DNA of 64,000 nt from Ancylostoma caninum (taxonomy: Eukaryota; Nematoda; Chromadorea; Rhabditida; Ancylostomatidae), in the NCBI GenBank assembly GCA_037903475.1, contig JBAJFG010000188.1, forward strand, positions 1,067,501-1,131,500, in the 5' to 3' direction. Below are positions 56,539 through 64,000 of the stretch, in pieces. Each line of letters starts with the position of its first letter. The stretch's first letter is position 1. Below the pieces are notes generated by a model. It saw only the letters and a list, made by a program, of their open reading frames with translations. It was not told where the DNA came from and made no database searches. The position numbers were made by a program, and so were the translations under genes.

Positions 56539-58821
56539 GCTTTGCTGAAGAAATTAAAGCTCTATTTAGGCGCAGGTCTATAGCTGACGCTTATCCACCG
56601 GGTGCCGTTCGTGCAGGTGTGATGTGTCTTTCTATGCTAATTCCGTACTGTGCTGCCGGCATGTATTCGAGCATCTCAGCAATGTTTATTTACACAACAT
56701 CTCCTGAAGGAAAAGTTGGTGCCCTTTAATTTCAACACTTCCTTGAAGTAGCATTACAAAAAATGATTTCAGGTGCAGAAGTGGTCCCAGAAGTGAGTAT
56801 ATCCTGGTAGCTTGATATGTCTGTGACTTTTGCCTGCAATCGTTGCTGAAGCACAGCGCCCGCTGGTAGATTACTGTCCAGGCGCTTTAAGAAGATCATC
56901 CATACATCCATACCCCCATAATCTGAAAGGGTGCAAAGGAGAGTTGGGAATTGGAATTGAATTGGGAAGCAACTGACTGGATGGACGGCGGCTGTGGATT
57001 GAAAGCGGACCAGGCTGGTTCTTCGGGCGTGCGTTCCTCACTCCAAAATAGTGTCGGCCACTCGAGTGCAAGCGGGAGTCATCATAAATTGTGGATTTTC
57101 TCCCCGCAAGATCCCGTTTTTCTCTCTCAAGCTCAGGAGATCGCATTTTTCCCAACAGTGATGTCATTGCTACTGCGTCAGAAGACCACACTTTGTCCCG
57201 AAATTAAAAATGAAAGAAGGCAAAAATACGCGTTGAATTTCGGAGCTCGTTTGCACTTCCGCCAGCGCTGGCCACTACTAACGAATCCGTGGCGAATTCT
57301 TGCACACGCGCAGCGGGCGCCCGACTGCATCTTTCGCCTATCCTCCGCACTTTCGACGATTTCAGCTAGGCCTCAATGGTTTCTAGAATCGTGCCCGATG
57401 ACATTTATTCAAAGGCAACTATGTCACCAACAAGGAACTTATAAACTATTTCCAGCACCAAAACCAACTAGAACTATCGTCATGGTTAAGACATAGTGCG
57501 TGATGAAGAAAGAAACGAGGAAAGCAAAGCATTACAATGTTGGCTCACTAAAACCATATCTTACTTCTTCTTACTACTTGGCAGTTCACGTGTGTGTGCA
57601 CGAGAACCAGCCACCGAAAACGGAAAATACCTACACCATTGTGTTCTGCGCGTTGAGTTATGTGCGAAAATGTGGTAGATTTTGATGTTTACCTTGAATT
57701 ACAGGTGTTTCGGGCCACTTCAGTCATGTTCAGACGTGGTAATGGCCGACCGCTGTTTTCACCATAGTTGTAATGAATGAGATAGGCGTGTGATTAGAGA
57801 ACCGTATAAAAGGAAAGGGACGTATATGGTGCCTTTATAACGAAGAGGAGGAACCAGACAGACGAGGGATGACACTGATGAGGATTAGGCTTCTTACCTA
57901 GAGTCGGGTCCAATGGTGAGGTAAGAGTGCACCAGTGATCACGTCCAATCCCAGTTTGCACTTACTCGGTCAATTTTTACTATTTATAATACATCCACCT
58001 CAGCGAGCCGAAATCCACAAATTGTTGGAAAGGAGCTGTCCATAGTGGGTCAATGGTTCCATGAACCGCGGTAAAGAATACTTCTCTGTGGATAGTGTCT
58101 GTTCATCCACCTGCACTAATCGTATCTGAAGACAATGAAAATATACGAACGAAACGAGCACGAAAAGAAGCCTGAGAGTCCGACGCTAGCCGGACGATGA
58201 GGCTGGTTTCCATTAAGCGAATAAGCGCTTCATGAAAAATATTACTAGACGAATAAGCATTCCATATACAGTAATGTGTTGTGATGATTAATTCAAGAGA
58301 CATTTCGTATGTACGTAGTTGCATACAGATGCCAGTCTCGTAGGACTTCACTTTCATCTGGAATAAGAGTAAACTGGGGCTGCCGCTATACTCCTGGAGG
58401 ACTATAGCCCTTAGCATCGCCGAAAATTGGCGACCCCATTTTTGACGTATTGCTTGTGGGGCGGTTCGCGATGGAAATCCTAGCGATTATCGTCGACAAG
58501 TATACATCGCTAGAGGGATGCTGTGCTCCTCGCGACGCCACATCGCCAAAGTCGGCGGTGGCTACGGGTTTACGTTGGCGACGGAGCGCCTGAGTCTTCT
58601 GTTCTCATAAACCATTGAACTATTTGCAGAGGTACCGCATAACATCCAGTGATTTATCACATCTTGGTGTCATATTCAATACCATATTGTCACAAAAACG
58701 TTTTCGAGGAATTGATGTAGGATCCCTCATCTTCGGCTACAAATGGGAATCGGCTCTAACGCTGGCCGCTATATTTATTCATTTATGGTTATACTATTTC
58801 TTTTCCACTGTCATGATGTAA
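56539..58821 (+). CDS. Small membrane protein gene (exons), unknown
   Basis: Exon 56539-56714 follows ACACAATCAG and reads FAEEIKALFRRRSIADAYPP then AVRAGVMCLSMLIPYCAAGM and SISAMFIYTTSPEGK; it ends before GTTGGT. A 20-nt exon 56773-56792 (VQKWSQ) is possible. The last exon 58630-58821 follows TATTTGCAG, reads SSDLSHLGVIFNTIL, then FRGIDVGSLIFGYKW, a terminal hydrophobic helix ALTLAAIFIHLWLYYFFSTV, and stops TAA. The first exon joins the last directly in phase 0. There are two predicted transmembrane segments and the family is unknown. The 5' exons were not found. The intron contains the Helitron 57559-58206. Confidence 0.5.
56800..57558. other. Intronic sequence with an unsupported long frame
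   Basis: A 182-codon frame (56951-57496) has no splice context or recognisable domain and begins in repeat-like sequence. It is probably chance or a transposon. Confidence 0.4.
57559..58206 (+). mobile_element. Complete nonautonomous Helitron, 648 bp
   Basis: 5' TCTTACTTCTTCTTACTACT after A; 3' GCCGGACGATGAGGCTGG before T at 58207. It contains the CCGTATAAAAGGAAAGGG TATA-like block, but the minisatellite has shrunk to about one unit (GAGTCGGGTCCAATGG). The smallest complete member. Confidence 0.88.
58374..58600. repeat. Decayed half of the GC-rich foldback MITE
   Basis: GGGCTGCCGCTATACTCCTG, then CGCCGAAAATTGGCGACCCC and TGTGCTCCTCGCGACGCC. Only one terminus is clear. Confidence 0.5.
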
Positions 58822-59189
58822 TAAGCATTCGTCCTTTCTTCGAATTTTCCTAGTTTCGAGTTCTTTTTCTTGAATTCTATTTATGTTGAAATTTTTACAT
58901 CCAACTCTCCCACTCACTCATTACCAATCTTTCTTTTTTCTTTCACTCTCACTGTCAAAGAAACCTTTTCGTATTTCATGGAAATTTCTGAAATTTGGAA
59001 ATTTTGTTCCAAAATCATGGAAACAAACGCAATTATGACAATTCAGAATCCATTGAGCTGAAAGGAATCATACTTCTGTTTCCAGTTTCAAGTGCGGCTA
59101 GTGTGGCCTGTCTGTCATGTGTCACCATTTTCTTCATCAATATATAGCCATTAAATAACTAATAGTCAAATAGGCGCTTCGTCGCCAAC

Positions 59190-59420
59190 GTTGCCTCATT
59201 GCCATCGTCGATCACCTTTTCGAAGACAACCCTTCGCCAACTTTAGCGACTGGCGATCGTCACTCCTCAGACAATTGCAGCGTGCGGCCCGCGTTGCTTA
59301 ACCGCCGAGCGTGCGAGCCGCGTGCCTTGATTTGTGGGCGTGGCTAAGCGCGCGTACCTTGATATTTTTCCGTGTGACCCGCGTACCTCAAAAGTTGTGT
59401 AACAGTGCGTGGAACAACCA
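59190..59420. repeat. GC-rich repeat with GCGTGCC words
   Basis: CGAGCCGCGTGCCTTGATTT and GTGGGCGTGGCTAAGCGCGC recall the array at 63625-63950 and the block at 62515-62640. Preceded by CTCAGACAATT, the start of the TIR superfamily, so a decayed end may be present. Confidence 0.5.
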
Positions 59421-59843
59421 ACACACGAAGTAATGCCCAACGATAAAGGACGCTGCGTTCGAATCGGACCATTGCAGAATTTTTTGTTTTTTTTAATGTA
59501 TTGGTTGGTTTCACTCGTTGTCTCACATCGCTTTGGATAGCTTTTCCATTTATCATAAGTATTATAGTTTTCATCTTAGATTTTCATTGCTATTTTTACT
59601 TTCTCGTTGTTGGTTTTTTGGTACTTTCGTTGTTTTTCTCTTTGCTTACTTATTAGTAAAAAAAGCCTTTTGCAGGATACGTGCTAGTTTGTGCTAAAGT
59701 GACGGCTGCAGTTTGACAACCAAAAAACAAAAGGTATTCATGCCACTGCAATTGACAATATAAGTTCGAGTAAAATCAAACCAGTTATCGTTACTCTACA
59801 GAACTGCAACTTTATGCCTTTTTCCATTGACATTCATATTCAG

Positions 59844-62054
59844 GGTCAAGCGTCCGATGGGAATTTCCCATGAGGGGGTCCTAAGGGAGGGGACTCCGGC
59901 GAGGGGGGAAGGTCGTAGTGGAGAGGTGGGGATGAGGTAAGTAGAGGGGCGGCTTGGCAAATGAAAGTGAATTCACGTTTGTTTTATGACATTATTACAA
60001 ATGAAGGTCCGCACTTGCCAGCATGAACCACCATGTCATTACGTGTCAAAACAGGAGAGGTTGGCAGCGTATGAGAGGAATCGGCTTCAGCGCACCCACA
60101 GGTTCGATTCCCGGCGTCTTCAATAGATTTTTGAAGGGGTCGAAATTACTTCAGAATCAAGAGTGGGGTAATGACGGTGGAAATGTCAAAAAATGAAGTG
60201 TGGGGTTGCGTGATCGATCGGTTCCACATGCGAGAATTCGCCTGCAGAGCCCGTCAGAACGTAAAATAGTAGGATGACTTAGACCTCGTACTGAACTTCT
60301 CTGACTCGAAATCAGCAAATGTTTTTTTTAACGTATTCATAGGGTACGATCAGCTCTATCCTTTGCCAGAGTTTCAGTTTTCTAGCACTTCATATCTTTC
60401 TGGAAGCTCGATGGGAAATTTTTCAAATTTTCGGGTCTCCGAGGCGAAATTTCCCATCTAACTCAATCAACCAGGAGCAAACATTGGAATGCGATAATGG
60501 GGACAGAGAATGAATTTTTAGAGCTCTATTACGTGAAGGTTGTGAAATTCCAGTAAAAGGCAAACTTTCTTCATGGGAGTTGAAGAAGTGGAAACCTCGC
60601 TATTTGAAGAGACGGTAAAAATGGAGTAAATCTGTTTGGGAAATCACTGAGAAGCAGTTTGCAGATATCACGGAAACTTTTCTTCTATGAGTTTTAGATT
60701 GGGAAATTTCCCATTTGAGTACGGAATCTGGCTCCACGAAGTTCGCTCGTTTTTCCGCAATTTAGATGGGAAATCGATGGGAAATTCGCAAAATTTCCCA
60801 TCGATTTCCCATCGAGCTCCCCAGAACATATGAAGATCTAGAAAATTGAAACTCTGAGAAAAGAAAGAACTGACCGTCATCTATGAATATTTTGAGAAGC
60901 ATCAGTTGATTTCGAGTCAGAGAACTTCAGTACGAGGTCTAATTCACTCTAGTTTTCCACAAATTGGCGGGCCATGCAGGCGAATTCTCGCTTTCCTCAC
61001 TTCATTTCCAGAACTTTCCGTCCTTTCTGCTCCACACTAAATTCTGAAGCGGTTCCTACCCGTGCAAAAATTTCTTGGAGGCGCCGGGGATCGAACTCGT
61101 GAGCGCTGAAATACCAGCGCTGAAACCGATTTCTCGCATGCGCTGCCAATCAGTCCTGTTTTGACACGTCATGAAGTGATCGTTCTTGCTTCCCGTCTGG
61201 TTCGATCGGATTAGAAAAGATGAATATCAACTGCAAGATCGTTTTAGTTCCAATTTTCAATGTGTTTCGTTTGTGTCTTCTTCCTTGAAACTGCTCATTG
61301 CACAGAGAAAACATGCGGGGGCAGAGAGGGGGGGGGGGGTCGTGAGAAGGTGGGGTTGGACGAAGGAATAAGGGGGGGGGTCGTATTGAGGGTCGGTTTT
61401 TCCTATCGTCATGTTTGACTCTGTTCATATTTGCTTTAGTCGCAGTGCCCCTTCCCATGAACACGACGAGGAGGAAAGAGATTATGATTGCATTGCAAGG
61501 TATTTTTTATTCATTGGTACATCCAGAAAAAAAAAACTCGAACCTTCAAGTAATTTGAAGGACAAGAACCTTAACCAATCGACATGCATACTGCACATAT
61601 TGTATGGGTCCTATGGGTCCTTTCACATCGCTTCTGTCTATGCAGTTTGCCTAGATTAGCAGCCATTCTTCATGCACGCAAGCACTTTTCCTGAGGATAC
61701 GTTGGGGCGCCTCAGGTAATTTACAGGACATTAAGGATGACCACATAAAATGATGCTGCTGTAGAAGGTCATCACATCGGTTTCTATTTGAATCCAGTGC
61801 TAAGTATTGAATTTGAAAGTCAATGGTTTCCAAAGTCCAATGAATGGATAGTCCGAATGTACCTACTGCTTTTTCGATACCTACTATTAGTGAATGCTTA
61901 AAATTCATTCACTAATAGAACAGCCAAATCCATTAACTATTTGCACAACTTACGTTCAAAAGATATTGAATTCTTCGACTCAACACTTTTCTACTGAGCC
62001 GAATTGATAGTTTTTATTTTCAGAAAAAGTGGATGTATTGTACTCGATCTTTAA
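59844..62054 (+). CDS. Small three-exon gene, unknown
   Basis: Exon 59844-59936 follows CATATTCAG and ends ATGAG/GTAAGT. Exon 61440-61499 follows TTGCTTTAG and reads RSAPSHEHDEEERDYDCIA. The last exon begins 62024 after TTTTTATTTTCAG and stops TAA at 62052-62054. All phases match. If ATG 59857 (13 nt after the acceptor, as in trans-spliced genes) is the start, the product is about 57 aa: MGISHEGVLREGTPARG..., an acidic middle and a short tail KSGCIVLDL. A long AT-rich 3' UTR ends with AATAAA at 62400-62405. An alternative terminal exon, 61646-61694 (LPRLAAILHARKHFS), also fits phase. The first exon is G-rich and resembles 61310-61400, which lowers confidence in it. Confidence 0.42.
60038..61174. 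mobile_element. Large foldback element with tRNA-like ends
   Basis: The two halves are inverted diverged copies. ACGTGTCAAAACAGG at about 60050 is mirrored at about 61155. GGCAGCGTATGAGAGGAATC plus B-box-like GGTTCGATTCC (60101-60111) is mirrored at 61080-61150. CCTCGTACTGAACTTCTCTG at about 60285 is mirrored at about 60920. CGATGGGAAATTT-type words lie near the centre. Noncoding, and it sits in the intron of the gene above. Confidence 0.8.
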
Positions 62055-62399
62055 CCTCGATCTTCAATGAACATGATCAATCTTCAACTTCCTCGACTTT
62101 TCACTGAGTGACTGTTTTTGCTCTTGTGCGAAGTTTTCTTTTTGCTATGGTATTATTTCACTCTGTTCCATATTGCTGCTTTCTCGGTATCTTATGTGCT
62201 GTAGTGTGCAGATCTCTGGCAATTATGTTGTGATCTTAGTGTGTGCGTGATACTTATATTTATGATAGTTTTAGTTATGTTATTTGTTGTAATTATGTTG
62301 TCTTTCCGCTATGATTATCATCGGCGTTAGATTAAATATTGTTTTGAATCTTTAGAGGGCTCAGGAAGGAGCCGAATGCTATTCCATCCATGAATTTCC

Positions 62400-62405
62400 A
62401 ATAAA
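62400..62405 (+). promoter_or_regulatory. Poly(A) signal AATAAA
   Basis: AATAAAGATAGTTGCC, 346 nt after the stop codon at 62054, with the following DNA changing to GC-rich repeat. A good 3' end for the small gene. Confidence 0.65.
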
Positions 62406-62514
62406 GATAGTTGCCTCATAATGTTTTGTCTTCGGTTGGGTAATAAAAACACAACGAAGCAACACTATGACAATCCATACCACGTAGCAGCGGGTTTTCA
62501 ACAGGTTGCGCTAA

Positions 62515-62690
62515 TTACCGTGCGACCAGCGTGCCTAAATTGTGCGAGCCGCGTGCCATTTGCGTGCGGAATCCCGAACGGTCGCGGGCTCGCACGCAAA
62601 TGAAACGCGGGTCGCACGCTGCGAGTGCCTGATTCTTTGGCGACGGCCATGCTAGGTGCTATCCTCCTCGAGGAGAATAGCGGCAGCCTG
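62515..62690. repeat. GC-rich inverted repeat plus MITE end
   Basis: GTGCGAGCCGCGTGCCATTT and CGCACGCAAATGAAACGCGG form an inverted pair. At 62640-62690 GGCGACGGCCATGCTAGGTG, CTATCCTCCTCGAGGAGAAT and AGCGGCAG match the end of the 47611 MITE family. Confidence 0.6.
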
Positions 62691-62724
62691 ATGGCCACCA
62701 GCAGAATAAAGCCTCTATATAATA

Positions 62725-63410
62725 CCAGTCTGGCCGTCCGGCTAACGCCGGACTTCCAGACTTCTACTGATGCTCGCTTCGCTCGCATACTTCGCATACT
62801 ACGCAGAGAAAAAGGTGGACAGATTTAGCAGATCCTGTATCCTCCCAGTAAGTCCATCGACTTTCGGAAAGCCCTCGATCGTGTGAGCGGTAGCCTTCCC
62901 CCACGTAGGAGAAGTAATTCTCTTTGGTTGCCCTAGTGGCCGTTGTTAATTGGACGTAGCCGATTCAGTGGAAATGCTCTCTTGAAATAATCTATCTTTA
63001 GCTAGTTGTTGTGGTAACTCAAGTGATAAGGGTCTGCCCATGTATAAAAACAGAGTGAAGGGTGGGGTCGATTCAGATACAAATGGACTGGAATGAGGAG
63101 GGGAATACGGATTGGAATAATGTGCACCTAGGTCACATAGGTAGAAGGAATAGCCGGAAAGGGTGCCAGGGCACCCTTCATGCAGAAATTTACCCAGGCC
63201 GTGACGAACTTCCTTTTCTGGAAGCGGGCGTACCTATCACAACGCTGGACCTCCATGCGTTTCCCCACCTTTGGACACCGGCGCACCCTTATCACAGCGG
63301 TGGACCCGTCTCCCCCACTTCTGGGCGCCGGCGCACCCTTATCACAGCGGTGGACTCGTCTTCCCCACTTCTGGGCGCCGGCGCACCCTTATCACAGCCG
63401 TCGACGCGTA
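62725..63410 (-). mobile_element. Helitron 3' part (minus), 5' end missing
   Basis: The minus strand ends CCGGACGGCCAGACTGG at 62725 before T, with the GCGAGCGAAGCGAGCAT palindrome. It carries a GTATAAAAACAG block (about 63042) and about three minisatellite units (GGCGCCGGCGCACCCTTATC) at 63210-63405. It breaks off near 63410. Confidence 0.75.
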
Positions 63411-63624
63411 AAGGGTAAAAACGTGGTGGTGACAAACACACATCATTCTCCGCTTTCTCAATCTTGCAACAGGATTGAAATAATGTCTCCCGCCGGTTCT
63501 CCGGGTCTTGTCCTAAGAATGATAAGAGCGTATTATCAGTGAGACTTCCGCGCGAATGTCTGGGAGCCCTGCATCCAATATGTATCCTCAAGCAATTCTA
63601 GCGGGCCTTCCGGGGGCGGATTCA

Positions 63625-63950
63625 GGCCAGCGGCCGGCCCGCGTGCCAATTTAGTGGGCGGGGCTTGTTCGCGGCCGGCCCGCTGCCAATTCAGTGGGCA
63701 GGGCCTCTTCGCGGCCGGTGCCATCTAAGTGGGCGGGGCTTGTTCGCGGCCGACCCGCGTGCCATAGTGGGCGGGGCTTGTTCGCGGCCGGCCCGCGTGC
63801 CATAGTGGGCGGGGCTTGTTCGCGGCCGGCCCGCGTGCCATTTTAGTGGGCGGGGCTTGTTCGCGGCCGGCCCGCGTGCCATTTTAGTGGGCGTGGTTTC
63901 TTGGCGGGCCCCCGCGTGCCACGTTTGTGGGCGGGGCTCCTTGGCGGGCC
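63625..63950. repeat. GC-rich tandem repeat, about 40-bp units
   Basis: Seven to eight units of GTGGGCGGGGCTTGTTCGCG and GCCGGCCCGCGTGCCA. Contains many GGCCGGCC sites. Minus-strand frames (RGPAANKPRPLRW) are artefacts. Confidence 0.9.
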
Positions 63951-64000
63951 GCCGGCGCGGAGAATTTCTGGTGTGGGTGCGTGAGGACGAGGGGCAGATG

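Noticed and set aside
56951..57496. 182-codon plus-strand frame
   Set aside because: No supporting splice sites, no motif and odd composition; it sits in what should be an intron.

Overview
The window is nuclear DNA of a eukaryote, and the best fit is a nematode, probably a clade V strongylid such as a hookworm. This is inference. The support is short introns (mostly 50-80 nt) ending in TTTCAG or TTTTAG, acceptors lying a few bases before an ATG (compatible with spliced-leader trans-splicing), an AATAAA signal, and very dense nonautonomous Helitrons, foldback MITEs and LINE relics. There is no rRNA, no intact tRNA, no CRISPR and no bacterial-style operon.

Layout. 1-9 kb: mostly unannotatable AT-rich DNA with two TTCGAA arrays in opposite orientation, small TIR elements, a weak gene candidate near 6.8 kb and a complete Helitron (7415-8248). 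9.2-10.0 kb: a 60-bp minisatellite. 11-18.8 kb: a transposon nest in which three TIR elements (11158-12728, 13746-14882, 16577-17488) each carry a tRNA-like A-box/B-box module, with foldback MITEs inserted in and around them up to three levels deep. A signal-peptide first exon lies at 11013. 18.9-24.2 kb: Helitrons, a TIR insertion inside one of them, and a mariner-like relic. 25977-29408: a 3.4-kb element with the same TIRs as those in the nest, but holding a six-exon gene. 30.3-35.3 kb: two complete Helitrons, a palindromic junction and an inverted duplication. 36-40 kb: LINE relics. 42-45.4 kb: nothing confident. 45.4 kb: last exon of a minus-strand gene. 47.0-53.1 kb: a single-pass membrane-protein gene whose introns are full of MITEs and Helitrons. 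56.5-58.8 kb: exons of another small membrane protein. 59.8-62.4 kb: a small gene with a 1.1-kb foldback element in its intron and a poly(A) signal. 62.7-64 kb: a Helitron end and GC-rich tandem repeats.

The genes were found by reading splice sites by eye and requiring consistent phase across exons. None could be assigned a function. Most long open frames here are translations of tandem repeats and are not genes.

The most striking patterns are: (1) a 59-60 bp minisatellite with a shared core in several otherwise different element families; (2) Pol III-like tRNA modules inside TIR elements; (3) a TIR element that contains a spliced gene; (4) several exact empty sites that document nested insertion.
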